A DNA stretch of 64,000 bases, taken from NCBI GenBank assembly GCA_947488605.1, contig CANKZJ010000007.1, positions 62,001 to 126,000 of the forward strand. Direction: 5' to 3'. How positions within the stretch are numbered: the stretch's first letter is position 1; each line of letters begins with the position of its first letter. This stretch comes from an uncultured Paracoccaceae bacterium. GTDB taxonomy: Bacteria; Pseudomonadota; Alphaproteobacteria; Rhodobacterales; Rhodobacteraceae. Shown in pieces: positions 26,118 to 35,240 of this stretch. The notes beneath the pieces are model-generated. The model was given only the letters and a program-made list of their open reading frames with translations. It had not been told where the DNA came from and made no database searches. A program made the translations under genes and the position numbers.

Positions 26118-27089
26118 ATGAAGGCAATTGAAATTTCACAACCCGGTGGGCCCGAGGTTCTGGCGTTGACAGATCGTCCGATGCCCCAGCCTGAAAATGA
26201 TCAAGTTGTCATCAAGGTGGCTTATGCGGGCGTGAACAGGCCGGATGCGTTGCAACGCGCCGGGCTATATAATCCACCCAAAGGCGCCAGCGATCTGCCC
26301 GGTCTTGAAGCCGCGGGCGAGGTTGTCGCTTGCGGTGCGGGCGTTGCGTCTGTGAAGGTCGGTGATTTGGTGTGCGCACTGCTGCCCGGCGGCGGGTATG
26401 CGGAATTCGTTGCAACCCCTGCCGCCCATTGTTTGCCAGTCCCCGGTGGTCTGAGCCTGAAACAGGCTGCTTGCCTCCCCGAGACATTCTTTACGGTTTG
26501 GAGCAACGTGTTCATGCGCGGGCAGTTGCGCGGTGGGCAACGTTTTTTGGTTCACGGAGGAAGCTCTGGCATTGGTACGACCGCTATTCAATTGGCAAAG
26601 GCCTTTGGCGCGCGGGTGTTTGCCACGGCGGGGTCACAGGAAAAATGTGATGCTTGCGTGGCGTTGGGCGCGGAAGCAGCATTCAATTATCGTGAAGATG
26701 ATTTCGTGGAGAAGATGCGTGCGTTCGGCGGCGCCGATCTGATTCTTGATATGGTTGGCGGCCCCTACATCCAACGTAATCTAAAGGCGCTGGCAGACGA
26801 CGGCACCTTGGTTCAGATTGCGTTCCTTCAAGGTCCAAAGGCGGACCTTAATCTGGTGCAACTGATGACGCGCAGATTAACGATCACGGGATCGACTTTG
26901 CGTCCGCAATCGGATCTCGCGAAAGCATGGATCGCGGACGCGTTGCGGGCGGAAGTATGGCCGTTGCTTGCATCAGGCCGGGTCGCCCCTGTGATGGATC
27001 AGGAATTCGCGCTTGAAGATGCCGCAGCCGCGCACGCACGCATGGAAAGCAGCGCGCATATTGGTAAGATTGTTTTAAAGGTCGGCTAG
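26118..27089 (+). CDS. NAD(P)H quinone oxidoreductase (PIG3/QOR family)
   Basis: 323 residues, zinc-less medium-chain dehydrogenase. GroES-like N-terminal domain (AYAGVNRPDALQRAGLY, LPGLEAAGEVVACG) and Rossmann domain with FLVHGGSSGIGTTAIQLAK. The typical cysteine/histidine zinc ligands are missing, as in quinone oxidoreductases of the PIG3 type, which reduce quinones with NADPH. Its position after a COQ9 gene is suggestive but the 92-base gap holds no clear signal. AGAAGAGGA precedes the start. Confidence 0.9.
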   Translation: MKAIEISQPGGPEVLALTDRPMPQPENDQVVIKVAYAGVNRPDALQRAGLYNPPKGASDLPGLEAAGEVVACGAGVASVKVGDLVCALLPGGGYAEFVATPAAHCLPVPGGLSLKQAACLPETFFTVWSNVFMRGQLRGGQRFLVHGGSSGIGTTAIQLAKAFGARVFATAGSQEKCDACVALGAEAAFNYREDDFVEKMRAFGGADLILDMVGGPYIQRNLKALADDGTLVQIAFLQGPKADLNLVQLMTRRLTITGSTLRPQSDLAKAWIADALRAEVWPLLASGRVAPVMDQEFALEDAAAAHARMESSAHIGKIVLKVG

Positions 27090-27110
27090 CTGTCTATGTG
27101 AAGACTGCTG

Positions 27111-27308
27111 CTAGCAACCGATCCTACCAACTGGTTTGCGTTCACATGTTTCGCCCGTGAGTGTATCGCGGAAATATGCATCACTAAAATCACTGTCGGG
27201 TGTTGGGTCTATGATCTCTAACCGGGACTTCTCCAGACTTTCATCTAGCGATGTAGAGCAAGCCACAGCCGTAGTTAGGATGAGTAGGGCTAGAATGATC
27301 TTTGACAT
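27111..27308 (-). CDS. Small putative lipoprotein, 65 aa
   Basis: Starting at the ATG at 27308 (MSKIILALLILTTAVAC) the protein has a 16-residue signal sequence ending in the lipobox TAVAC, so Cys17 is probably lipidated. The mature part is only about 48 residues, acidic, with a DSDFSDAYFRDTLTGETCERK segment and a final GRIGC. AAGGA on the minus strand precedes the start. Function unknown. It follows the RraA-like gene by 11 bases on the same strand and may be the last gene of that operon. Confidence 0.65.
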   Translation of the reverse strand: MSKIILALLILTTAVACSTSLDESLEKSRLEIIDPTPDSDFSDAYFRDTLTGETCERKPVGRIGC

Positions 27309-27319
27309 GCCGTTCCTTT

Positions 27320-28030
27320 CTAAGTTCTTGCTTTTTCGAATTCTGCCCAAGCCTCGAGCAATTTGTCCAAATCAAAATTGGGCTGTTTTGTAGGGCCGAG
27401 GATGATTTGTTCGCCCGCCCACATTTTCTCGATTGCGGCTTTGAGATGTGGGATAACCTCTGGCGGAATGACCAAACCGCCGTGACGATCAGCGTGCACC
27501 AGATCGCCTTGGTTCACTGTCATGCCCATGACGTTCACTGGCGTGCCCAATTCACGGACGTGGACGAACGCGTGGCTTGGGCCGATGGACCCGGCAACGA
27601 CGGGGAACCCATCCGCCAGATCGCCTAAGTCGCGCATCACGCCGTTGGTCAGGGCGCCGTTCAGCCCTAAACCTTTGTGGACATTGGTATGGACTTCGCC
27701 CCACCACGCGCTGACACAATGCGGATAATCGACGTCTTCGAGGACCGCTATCGCGGGTCGGGGGCCTTCGGCCATGTTGCGAAAATAGTCCAACCGCCGC
27801 GCGCGGATGATGTCCGGCGCTTCGGTTGGTGCCTCGCGTCCGGCGATCTTTGCAGTGCGTGCAAACCCGACCATCGGTGGTGCGTCGGGTGCTGAACACA
27901 GCATGGTTCCTTTCGTAAAGGCATCAAACCCTCGTTTGCCTTGTGCGACCTCAATAGCATTGCAGACAGTTGGTGTGTCGACCCGCTGTAAGAGTGCGAG
28001 TAGATCGGCGGGAATTACTGGTTCAGCCAT
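27320..28030 (-). CDS. RraA-like family protein
   Basis: 236 residues of the RraA/HMG aldolase fold: DTPTVCNAIEVAQGKRG at the N-terminus, GALTNGVMRDLGDLADGFPV (the Gly-rich ligand loop) and GDLVHADRHGGLVIPPEV, where R/D residues bind metal and oxoacid. Members act as 4-hydroxy-4-methyl-2-oxoglutarate/oxaloacetate lyases, while RraA of enterobacteria inhibits RNase E. As the catalytic R-D residues are kept (MRDLGD), an aldolase or decarboxylase role is plausible. Overlaps the upstream alpha/beta hydrolase gene by 16 bases. Confidence 0.85.
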   Translation of the reverse strand: MAEPVIPADLLALLQRVDTPTVCNAIEVAQGKRGFDAFTKGTMLCSAPDAPPMVGFARTAKIAGREAPTEAPDIIRARRLDYFRNMAEGPRPAIAVLEDVDYPHCVSAWWGEVHTNVHKGLGLNGALTNGVMRDLGDLADGFPVVAGSIGPSHAFVHVRELGTPVNVMGMTVNQGDLVHADRHGGLVIPPEVIPHLKAAIEKMWAGEQIILGPTKQPNFDLDKLLEAWAEFEKART

Positions 28031-28710
28031 TTCGCAAGAGCCTCGTTTGTTATCTGGGGTTGTTCGAGTGTGGGCATATGACCTGCGTTTTCGACAACGG
28101 TCAGGGTCGCGCCGGGTATCAGGTCGCGCATCAGTTCATGGCGGTGGATTGGGCAAAGCGCGTCATCTTCGCCGCAAAGGATCAGCGTGGGCACATTCAC
28201 GGCCCGCAAGGTGTCTTGTTGATCAGGCCGCGACTGTAGCGCGCGCGATTGTCTGACAAAGACCTCTGGTCCCAGCGTTTCGGCCATCGCCATGCACAGA
28301 TCAAGGATTTGTCCCACGCGCGGGCCATCGGCAAGGTAGTTTGGCTTCATCTCGTCGCGCATGACGGTGCGAAGCGCGCCTTGGCGGACCCTCTCTATCT
28401 GTGGTTCGCGGTTTTGGGCAATTGCGGGCGCTTCGGCTTTTGGATTGGTATCCAATAGTGCGAGCCGTGTGATGCGTTGAGGTGCTTGCCGGATGACCTC
28501 CATCGCGACAATCCCGCCCATTGAAAGACCGGCAAGTGCAAATATCGGTGGCGCGTTGTCCAAGATGTCTTTGGCCAAAGCTGGCACGTTGTCATGATCA
28601 TTGATCGGGGCTGTCATGACGGCATATTCGCCAGAGAAAGAATCGATTTGCGGGCCGTAAAGCCGTGCATCGCACATCATGCCGGGTAACAGGACCAACG
28701 GCTGTTTCAT
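28015..28710 (-). CDS. Alpha/beta hydrolase
   Basis: 231 residues. [17 protein letters not shown] provides the oxyanion strand, GLSMGG carries the nucleophile serine, CGEDDALCP the acid and [10 protein letters not shown] the catalytic histidine. The fold is certain but the ester or other substrate is not. It overlaps rnhA upstream by four bases and the RraA-like gene downstream by 16, pointing to a single transcript whose members are otherwise unrelated. Confidence 0.88.
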   Translation of the reverse strand: MKQPLVLLPGMMCDARLYGPQIDSFSGEYAVMTAPINDHDNVPALAKDILDNAPPIFALAGLSMGGIVAMEVIRQAPQRITRLALLDTNPKAEAPAIAQNREPQIERVRQGALRTVMRDEMKPNYLADGPRVGQILDLCMAMAETLGPEVFVRQSRALQSRPDQQDTLRAVNVPTLILCGEDDALCPIHRHELMRDLIPGATLTVVENAGHMPTLEQPQITNEALAKWLNQ

Positions 28711-29159
28711 GTCTTAAATGGCGCCATCCCCGCCCGTGCAAGCTCGTCTGCTTTTTCGTTTTCTGGATGACCCGCGTGGCCTTTGACCCATTCCCAGGTT
28801 ACGTCGTGGCGGCGCGTCGCTTCGTCCAGACGCTTCCAGAGGTCTTCGTTCTTGACCGGTTTCTTGGCGGCGGTTTTCCAGCCGCGCGCTTTCCAGCCAT
28901 GTATCCATTTGGTGATGCCGTCTTTGACGTAAACACTGTCTGTGATGATCGTCAGCGTTGTGGGCCGCTCGAGTGTTTCAAGTGCGTTAATCGCGGCAAG
29001 CAGCTCCATGCGGTTGTTTGTTGTCTCGGCCTCTCCGCCGTTGAGCGCGCGTTCTTTCACAACAACATCGCCATCGCGCGCGATCAAGAGAGCGCCCCAG
29101 CCTCCGGGTCCCGGATTGCCGGAACATGCACCGTCTGTGTAGGCAAATAAATCAGCCAT
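28707..29159 (-). CDS. rnhA: Ribonuclease HI
   Basis: 150 residues, standard for RNase HI. The catalytic set is complete: D9 ([16 protein letters not shown]), E52 ([11 protein letters not shown]), D74 ([11 protein letters not shown]), H128 ([13 protein letters not shown]) and D138 (DELAR). It cuts RNA in RNA-DNA hybrids. The ATG at 29159 starts [10 protein letters not shown]; an upstream in-frame ATG at 29249 would overlap the methyltransferase gene by nearly 100 bases and adds an unrelated extension. The start overlaps the methyltransferase stop by eight bases. Confidence 0.95.
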   Translation of the reverse strand: MADLFAYTDGACSGNPGPGGWGALLIARDGDVVVKERALNGGEAETTNNRMELLAAINALETLERPTTLTIITDSVYVKDGITKWIHGWKARGWKTAAKKPVKNEDLWKRLDEATRRHDVTWEWVKGHAGHPENEKADELARAGMAPFKT

Positions 29160-29754
29160 TTGGTGTCTTCTGTCCCCGCATAATGACGAAAGGATCAATG
29201 GTCCCGGCCAACCCGCGTTCTTTGCCTTCTTTTGTGTAGGTGATGTCATACCCGGCTGATGTCAGGAACCCCTTGAGTTCCTCGACGGTCACGTAGGTAT
29301 AAAGCCGGTTGATGTCGTCACGCTCGGTGCCATCGCCGGTCTTCATCCCGACATGTAAAATACCACCCGGTTTTGTGGCCTCTGCAATGGCTGCAAAGTA
29401 GTGCGGCAGATTTTCGCGTGAGGCATGTAGCAAGCTGAAATTGGCCCAGACACCGTCATAAATTTCGGTCCCTGCGATATCGTCAAATGTGGCCTGACGC
29501 GCGTTTAGCCCGAACTTTTCTTGGGCAATTTTGATCATGCCTGCCGACGCATCAACGGGATCGGGTACAAGTCCCGTCCTTTGCATATGTGCCGCTGACG
29601 TTCCCGGACCGCAGCCAAGATCAAGCACGTGGCCGCCTTGGGGGATCAAACCAATAAACGACTGTAGTGTCGTATCAGGCGCGTAGCTTTTGACCAGCGA
29701 GGCGTACTCCTTGGCTTTGGCGTCATAGGTGGCGATGGTGCGTGGGTCGGCCAT
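29152..29754 (-). CDS. Class I SAM-dependent methyltransferase
   Basis: 200 residues with motif [16 protein letters not shown] around residue 42, motif II in [10 protein letters not shown] and motif III-like [13 protein letters not shown]. The C-terminal [20 protein letters not shown] is common in small-molecule methyltransferases. Substrate unknown. Lies between the DUF3429 gene (overlap of one base at 29754) and rnhA in a minus-strand operon. Confidence 0.85.
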   Translation of the reverse strand: MADPRTIATYDAKAKEYASLVKSYAPDTTLQSFIGLIPQGGHVLDLGCGPGTSAAHMQRTGLVPDPVDASAGMIKIAQEKFGLNARQATFDDIAGTEIYDGVWANFSLLHASRENLPHYFAAIAEATKPGGILHVGMKTGDGTERDDINRLYTYVTVEELKGFLTSAGYDITYTKEGKERGLAGTIDPFVIMRGQKTPNG

Positions 29755-30203
29755 CAGAACACCAACGGCATAAAGCTAAGGATCACGATGGCCGTCAGCA
29801 AGCCACGCAGATGCATCCACCACGCGGGCGCAAGCCCCAGCCGCCAGAAATGCCAATCCAGCAAGAGTAGTCCCAAAAAGCCGACGATCAGGTTGACGGC
29901 CGCCGTTGTTGGCCCACCACCTGTCATGAAAAATGCCCAAAGTGCAGGGATAACCGATAGCACATAGCTCGCTGTTGCGATCTGACCGGTGGTCTTTGTG
30001 GCAAACCCCCATAGGACGCCTGACATGAAAGACAGGATTACCGCCCCGTAAAAAAGCTGCACGTAGGGACCGATGAAACGGCCGCTCAGGTTCATCTGCC
30101 CCCAAAGTGCGAGTTCTGGTGATACGACGGTTGCACTGCCCCATAAAAAAGGGATCAGGCCAGCGAGACCAAGGAGCAGGGCGGAGCGGGGGATGGTGTT
30201 CAT
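29754..30203 (-). CDS. DUF3429 (TMEM69-like) integral membrane protein
   Basis: 149 residues, almost wholly hydrophobic, with five predicted TM helices. The conserved IPRSALLLGLAGLIPFL start and the GAVILSFMSGVLWGF motif identify the DUF3429/TMEM69 family. No function is established for the bacterial members. First gene of the operon that runs to the RraA-like protein. Confidence 0.85.
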   Translation of the reverse strand: MNTIPRSALLLGLAGLIPFLWGSATVVSPELALWGQMNLSGRFIGPYVQLFYGAVILSFMSGVLWGFATKTTGQIATASYVLSVIPALWAFFMTGGGPTTAAVNLIVGFLGLLLLDWHFWRLGLAPAWWMHLRGLLTAIVILSFMPLVF

Positions 30204-30255
30204 GGGCGATCTGCAATCAAGTTAGCGAACTGTATTAGCAAGTTTGAAGCGCACT

Positions 30256-31206
30256 TTACGCGGTTTCCCTTAGAACACGCGGCACTTTGAATTCCACATT
30301 TTCTTCGGCGGTGACGACCATTTCCACAGTGGTATCGAAGCGATCTTTGAACGCGTCGATCACTTCAGTGATAAGAACCTCTGGTGCAGACGCGCCAGCA
30401 GTGATCCCCATGGAGGTGATCCCTTCGAGTGCGCGCCAATCAATGTCAGTGGCCCGCTGTACCAGTTGCGCATAGTTGCAGCCTGCGCGCGCGCCCACTT
30501 CGACCAAGCGTTTCGAGTTTGATGAATTGGGCGCACCCACAACCAGCATCGCATCACATTTGGGCGCCATCGCTTTGACGGCTTCCTGACGGTTTGTGGT
30601 GGCGTAGCAAATGTCCTCTTTATGAGGTCCGACGATTTTCGGGAACCGCGCATAAAGCGCTTTCACAATGTCGGCTGTGTCACCGACCGACAGCGTTGTT
30701 TGCGTCACGAAGGCGAGCTTGTCCGGGTTGCGCACGTCGACGTGTTCCACATCATCGACCGTTTCTACCAAAAGGACCTCGCCCTCGGGCAGTTGGCCCA
30801 TGGTGCCAACGGTTTCGGGATGGCCTTCGTGGCCGATCATGATCATTTGCAAACCATTGTCGGCATGGCGCTGCGCCTCGATATGGACTTTGCTGACCAA
30901 AGGGCAGGTGGCGTCGACATAGACCATCTGGCGTTTGGCGGCAGCGGCTGGGACTGATTTAGGCACCCCGTGGGCGGAAAAGATGACAGGGCGATCATCC
31001 GGGCATTCGTCAAGTTCTTCGACGAAAATGGCCCCCTGATCGCGCAGTGCATCGACTACGAATTTGTTGTGAACGATTTCGTGGCGCACATAGACAGGCG
31101 CACCCCATTTACCCAATGCCATTTCGACAATCTTGATCGCGCGATCAACGCCAGCGCAAAAGCCGCGCGGCGCGGCAAGATAAAGGGTGAGGGGTTGTTT
31201 TGTCAT
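30256..31206 (-). CDS. ispH: 4-hydroxy-3-methylbut-2-enyl diphosphate reductase
   Basis: 316 residues, with the three [4Fe-4S] ligands C17 (APRGFCAGV), C101 ([12 protein letters not shown]) and C200 ([13 protein letters not shown]). H46 (HEIVHN), H79 (SAHG), H129 and the E131 acid-base residue in [11 protein letters not shown] are present. It is the last step of the MEP pathway, giving IPP and DMAPP for quinones, carotenoids and undecaprenol. It lies 111 bases after the NYN gene on the same strand. Confidence 0.97.
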   Translation of the reverse strand: MTKQPLTLYLAAPRGFCAGVDRAIKIVEMALGKWGAPVYVRHEIVHNKFVVDALRDQGAIFVEELDECPDDRPVIFSAHGVPKSVPAAAAKRQMVYVDATCPLVSKVHIEAQRHADNGLQMIMIGHEGHPETVGTMGQLPEGEVLLVETVDDVEHVDVRNPDKLAFVTQTTLSVGDTADIVKALYARFPKIVGPHKEDICYATTNRQEAVKAMAPKCDAMLVVGAPNSSNSKRLVEVGARAGCNYAQLVQRATDIDWRALEGITSMGITAGASAPEVLITEVIDAFKDRFDTTVEMVVTAEENVEFKVPRVLRETA

Positions 31207-31273
31207 CGCATGCTCCGGTTTGGTACCAGAGGTAAGCCTTTGACGCAGGCAGGTCCAGCGTCAGATGCTGTGA

Positions 31274-31307
31274 CGGATCGGAGCACGCGGCTGCGCGCTC
31301 CAATCCG
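31274..31307 (-). terminator. Hairpin downstream of the NYN gene
   Basis: Two 15-base arms (31274-31288, 31293-31307) pair at 13 positions around the loop GGCT, 11 bases after the NYN stop. GC-rich with two mismatches (C.A and A.C) and no T-run in the minus direction, so termination may be partial. Confidence 0.5.
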
Positions 31308-31317
31308 TATGAAGCAT

Positions 31318-31890
31318 TTAAGTCTCTTCAGTGACTTCTTCTGGTGCATCGACGCGTGGTTCGCGCGTCGGGCGACCGACGACATCACGTAGCTCGTCGA
31401 GCTCGATGAAGTTGTCAGCCTGACGGCGCAGATCATCTGCGATCATCGGTGGCTGGCTGCGAATCGTTGAGACAACAGAGACGCGCACGCCTTTGCGTTG
31501 CAACGCCTCAACCAACGGCCGAAAATCGCCGTCGCCCGAGAAAATCACAACGTGATCAACATAAGGTGCAAGCTCCATCGCATCGACGGCAAGTTCGATG
31601 TCCATGTTGCCCTTCACCTTACGGCGGCCCATGCTGTCAGTGTATTCCTTGGCCGGTTTCGTCACCATCGTGAAGCCGTTGTAGTTCAGCCAATCCACGA
31701 GTGGGCGGATCGGTGAGTATTCGTCGTTTTCGAGCAGTGCAGTGTAATAGAATGCCCGAAGCATTTTTCCGCGACGCATAAATTCTTGTCGCAGAAGTTT
31801 GTAATCGATGTCAAAGCCAAGCGACTTAGCCGCTGCATATAGGTTTGATCCATCGATGAAGAGCGCCAATCGCTCGTCCCGATAAAACAT
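31318..31890 (-). CDS. NYN (LabA/DUF88-type PIN-like) domain protein
   Basis: 190 residues with the PIN-like NYN fold: LFIDGSNLYAA (D13, N16), KGNMDIELAVDAM (D97) and FSGDGDFRPLVEAL (D120, D122) supply the conserved acidic residues of metal-dependent ribonucleases. The C-terminal tail is short and acidic. Homologues such as LabA and yeast-like NYN proteins act in RNA processing or regulation; the target here is unknown. It diverges from folK with a 111-base spacer. Confidence 0.88.
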   Translation of the reverse strand: MFYRDERLALFIDGSNLYAAAKSLGFDIDYKLLRQEFMRRGKMLRAFYYTALLENDEYSPIRPLVDWLNYNGFTMVTKPAKEYTDSMGRRKVKGNMDIELAVDAMELAPYVDHVVIFSGDGDFRPLVEALQRKGVRVSVVSTIRSQPPMIADDLRRQADNFIELDELRDVVGRPTREPRVDAPEEVTEET

Positions 31891-32001
31891 GGGGTCGTCC
31901 TTCCAAGTGTAATTCTTGCTTGTTATTCGTCCGTGAGTGTTATTGGTTCCGCAAGAATGTCATTTACCTAATGTAATCCTGAAATGACGCAAGGCACGAA
32001 G

Positions 32002-32574
32002 ATGACTGCAATTAGCCAAAAAGCGCTGATAGCCCTTGGTAGCAACGAAGAATCTGCGCTGGGTGACGCTAGGGAAACTGTCCAAAAAGCCATGTCATTG
32101 GTCGGTGAATTGTCCGAGGAAACGCCACAATTTAGCCGTTTGTACGGGACTGTTTCTTTTCCAGCAGGCGCAGGTCCGGACTACGTAAATGCCTGTATGG
32201 TCATTTCGACAGCGTTACCTGCGATTGATCTGATGCGAAAGCTCCACCAGATCGAGGCATCTGCAAATCGCGAACGCACAGTCAGGTGGGGTCAGCGTAC
32301 GCTTGATCTTGATCTGATCGGTTTGGATGCAGAGGTGTATCCTGGTGCAGCAACACAGACCAAATGGCGCGATCTGTCCCTTGCGCAGCAACAAGAATTG
32401 ACCCCGACCGAGCTTATCCTTCCGCACCCGAGAGTTCAGGATCGCGGGTTTGTCCTGATCCCAATGCTGGATGTCGCCCCGAACTGGAAGCACCCGCTGA
32501 CACACCAAACAGTGGCACAAATGGCCGCCGCCTTGCCAGCAAGTCAGCGCGATGACGTGCGCTTGCTGGACTGA
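32002..32574 (+). CDS. folK: 2-amino-4-hydroxy-6-hydroxymethyldihydropteridine diphosphokinase
   Basis: 190 residues. The HPPK set is present: ALGSN at the start, the catalytic loop ANRERTVRWGQRTLDLDLIG with D-x-D metal ligands, and LPHPRVQDRGFVLIPMLDVAP. It pyrophosphorylates hydroxymethyl-dihydropterin in folate synthesis. Two in-frame ATGs exist (31984 and 32002); AAGG at 31991-31994 favours the second. The next gene, rpoZ, has its own promoter in the 115-base gap. Confidence 0.95.
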   Translation: MTAISQKALIALGSNEESALGDARETVQKAMSLVGELSEETPQFSRLYGTVSFPAGAGPDYVNACMVISTALPAIDLMRKLHQIEASANRERTVRWGQRTLDLDLIGLDAEVYPGAATQTKWRDLSLAQQQELTPTELILPHPRVQDRGFVLIPMLDVAPNWKHPLTHQTVAQMAAALPASQRDDVRLLD

Positions 32575-32576
32575 TA

Positions 32577-32602
32577 AAACAGCCCTTGAGAAACTGCTGT
32601 TT
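32577..32602 (+). terminator. Weak hairpin after folK
   Basis: AAACAGC (32577-32583) and GCTGTTT (32596-32602) can form a 7-bp stem with a 12-base loop three bases after the folK stop. The 3' arm ends in TTT but there is no long U-run. The arm overlaps the first bases of the rpoZ -35 element. Confidence 0.35.
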
Positions 32603-32629
32603 GACGTCACTGTGACCCTTGTCAATTAT
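32601..32629 (+). promoter_or_regulatory. Sigma70-type promoter of rpoZ-rsh operon
   Basis: TTGACG (32601-32606, 5 of 6 to TTGACA), a 17-base spacer and AATTAT (32624-32629, 4 of 6 to TATAAT). It lies 61 bases before the rpoZ ATG. The spacer holds GTCAC-T-GTGAC (32606-32616), an 11-base palindrome that could be an operator. Confidence 0.6.
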
Positions 32630-32689
32630 GCCTGAAGCCTCTAAGTAGGCGGCTTGCAAAGTCCTATTTGAAAGACTGGAGTACGCCTC

Positions 32690-33043
32690 ATGGCCCGCGT
32701 CACCGTTGAAGATTGCGTCGATAAAGTTCCCAACCGGTTTGAGCTTGTGATGCTTGCAGCACATCGTGCCCGTGAAATTTCCGCTGGTGCGCCGATTACG
32801 GTTGGCCGCGACAACGACAAAAACCCTGTCGTGTCTTTGCGTGAAATTGCAGAAGAGACACAACAGGCGGACGACCTGCGCGAGCGCATGATCGAAGCCA
32901 ACCAAACACAGATCGAAATCGATGAGCCTGAAGAGGACAGCATGTCCTTGTTGATGGGTGCTGAGCAAGACAAGCCAGCCGAAGACGATATGTCAGAAGA
33001 GAAACTGCTGCGCGCATTGATGGATGCGCAAGGGCAGCGCTAA
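32690..33043 (+). CDS. rpoZ: RNA polymerase omega subunit
   Basis: 117 residues. [30 protein letters not shown] is the typical start of omega, with [15 protein letters not shown] closing the beta'-binding core; the acidic C-terminal tail is long as in other Rhodobacterales. Omega chaperones beta' and forms part of the ppGpp site 1 in proteobacterial polymerase, which matches its place directly before the (p)ppGpp synthetase gene. GGAG eight bases ahead of the ATG supports the start. Confidence 0.97.
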   Translation: MARVTVEDCVDKVPNRFELVMLAAHRAREISAGAPITVGRDNDKNPVVSLREIAEETQQADDLRERMIEANQTQIEIDEPEEDSMSLLMGAEQDKPAEDDMSEEKLLRALMDAQGQR

Positions 33044-33083
33044 GGCCGCTTTACCGGCCTGACAGGAATAGGCGCGGGACCAG

Positions 33084-35234
33084 ATGACAACTGCAGATGA
33101 TCTGATTGCTCTGGTCCGCACCTATAACCCGAACTCTAATCAACAATTGCTGCGAGACGCTTTTGCCTTTGGTGCCGAAATGCATGAAGGGCAATTTCGC
33201 CATTCCGGCGAGCCTTACTTTACGCATCCGGTTGCGGTTGCGGGTATTCTGGCTGAACAGCAGATGGATGATGCCACGCTGGTGACGGCCTTGTTGCATG
33301 ACACGATCGAGGACACCAAAGCGTCCTATGTCGAAGTCGAAAAACGTTTTAGCCGCGAGATTGCAGAACTGGTCGACGGTGTCACCAAGCTGACAAACCT
33401 GCAATTGACATCCACGCAGACCAAACAGGCCGAGAATTTCCGCAAGCTTTTCATGGCGACATCGCGCGATCTGCGGGTGACGCTTGTCAAGCTGGCCGAC
33501 CGTTTGCACAACATGCGCACCATCAAGTCCATGCGCCCTGAAAAGCAGGCTCAAAAGGCCCGGGAGACAATGGATATCTTTGCGCCTCTTGCTGGCCGTA
33601 TGGGCATGCAATGGATGCGTGAAGAGCTTGAGGATTTATCCTTTCGCGTGCTGAACCCTGAAGGCCGCAACTCGATCATTCGCCGCTTTATTACTTTGCA
33701 GCGTGAAACTGGCGATGTGATCCAAAAGATCACCGCTGACATGCGTGTGGAGATGGAAAAGGCCAGCATCACCGCCGAAGTCATCGGGCGGGCCAAGAAG
33801 CCCTATTCGATCTGGCGCAAAATGCAGGAGAAAGAACAAGGGTTCAGCCGTCTTGCCGATATCTACGGTTTTCGTGTGATCGTGGCGACAGAGGCAGATT
33901 GCTACCGGGTTCTTGGTGCCATTCACCAGCGGTGGCGCGCGGTCCCGGGACGGTTCAAAGACTATATCAGTCAGCCAAAATCAAACGGGTATCGTTCAAT
34001 CCACACCACTGTGTCCGGTCGTGACGGCAAACAGGTCGAAGTGCAAATTCGCACGCGCGAAATGCATGAAGTCGCCGAAACCGGCGTGGCAGCACATTGG
34101 TCGTACAAGAATGGTGAGCGGGTCGAAAACCGCTTTGCTGTTGATCCTGTGCAGTGGATTTCGTCTCTGACGGATCGGTTGGACGAAGATCAGGATCACG
34201 AAGAATTTCTCGAAGCGGTCAAGCTTGAGATGTATCAAGACCAAGTGTTTTGTTTCACGCCCAAGGGCGACGTCATCAAGCTGCCGCGTGGTGCAACACC
34301 GATTGATTTTGCTTATGCGATCCATACGCGGATTGGATCGGCCTGCGTTGGTGCAAAGGTTGATGGTTTGCGCGTGCCGCTTTGGACCCGCCTCAAGAAT
34401 GGTCAATCCGTCGAGGTCATCACCGCCGAAGGACAGACACCGCAGGCGACTTGGATTGATATCGCGGTCACAGGGCGTGCAAAAACGGCAATCCGGCGTT
34501 CACTTCGCGAAGAAGACCGCGGGCGCTTTGTGCGTCTTGGTAAGGAATTGGCGCGTGTCGCGTTTGAAAACGCAGGCAAGAAAAGTACCGATAAGGCGCT
34601 AAAGACAGCTGCCAAAGCACTTGCGATTGATGGCGTTGAGGAACTGCTCGCGATGTTGGGCAGTGCAGAGATAACAGGTCGCAAAGTAGTCACCGCGATC
34701 TATCCAGAACTTGAACACACACAAGGCGAAGAAATTGAGCAAGGTCGCGCCGTTGTCGGGCTTAGCCCAGACCAAGTGCAGCAACGCGGTGCGTGTTGTC
34801 AGCCAGTGCCGGGCGAACGTATTTTGGGCATTACCTTCCGCGGGCAGGGTGTGGTTGTGCATTCAATCGATTGCGCGGCTCTCGCTGATTATGAAGAACA
34901 GCCAGAGCGTTGGATCGACTTGCGCTGGCAAGACGGCAAGCACGGTGCGGTGAACACGGTCACCTTTGACGCCACGATTGCCAATGATTCTGGTGTACTG
35001 GGACGTATTTGCACATTGATCGGCGAACAGGATGCCAATATCTCGGATCTAACTTTCATTGACCGCAAGCCGGACTATTTTAGGCTAACGATCGACGTCG
35101 ACTTGCGCGATGCAGAACATTTGCACCGCGTCCAGACAGCGCTTGAGGCCGAAAGCAACGTATCGACGATCACACGGCGCAAAGATCCGGGGCTCGCGAC
35201 CCTCGGGGCGGAAACACCCCGCAGAGAAGGATGA
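33084..35234 (+). CDS. rsh: Bifunctional (p)ppGpp synthetase/hydrolase (Rsh)
   Basis: 716 residues, all Rsh domains in order: HD hydrolase (about 25-185, with LLHDTIEDT), synthetase (about 230-345, with YGFRVIV and the KSNGYRSIHT loop), TGS (about 385-445, FCFTPKGDVIKLPRGATPIDFAYAIH), helical and CC regions (with the GACCQPVPGE motif) and a C-terminal ACT/RRM (DSGVLGRICTLIGEQDANI). Hydrolase and synthetase motifs both look intact, as in the single Rsh of alphaproteobacteria. It makes and destroys the alarmone in starvation. Lies 40 bases after rpoZ. Confidence 0.97.
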   Translation: MTTADDLIALVRTYNPNSNQQLLRDAFAFGAEMHEGQFRHSGEPYFTHPVAVAGILAEQQMDDATLVTALLHDTIEDTKASYVEVEKRFSREIAELVDGVTKLTNLQLTSTQTKQAENFRKLFMATSRDLRVTLVKLADRLHNMRTIKSMRPEKQAQKARETMDIFAPLAGRMGMQWMREELEDLSFRVLNPEGRNSIIRRFITLQRETGDVIQKITADMRVEMEKASITAEVIGRAKKPYSIWRKMQEKEQGFSRLADIYGFRVIVATEADCYRVLGAIHQRWRAVPGRFKDYISQPKSNGYRSIHTTVSGRDGKQVEVQIRTREMHEVAETGVAAHWSYKNGERVENRFAVDPVQWISSLTDRLDEDQDHEEFLEAVKLEMYQDQVFCFTPKGDVIKLPRGATPIDFAYAIHTRIGSACVGAKVDGLRVPLWTRLKNGQSVEVITAEGQTPQATWIDIAVTGRAKTAIRRSLREEDRGRFVRLGKELARVAFENAGKKSTDKALKTAAKALAIDGVEELLAMLGSAEITGRKVVTAIYPELEHTQGEEIEQGRAVVGLSPDQVQQRGACCQPVPGERILGITFRGQGVVVHSIDCAALADYEEQPERWIDLRWQDGKHGAVNTVTFDATIANDSGVLGRICTLIGEQDANISDLTFIDRKPDYFRLTIDVDLRDAEHLHRVQTALEAESNVSTITRRKDPGLATLGAETPRREG

Positions 35235-35240
35235 TGAGTT

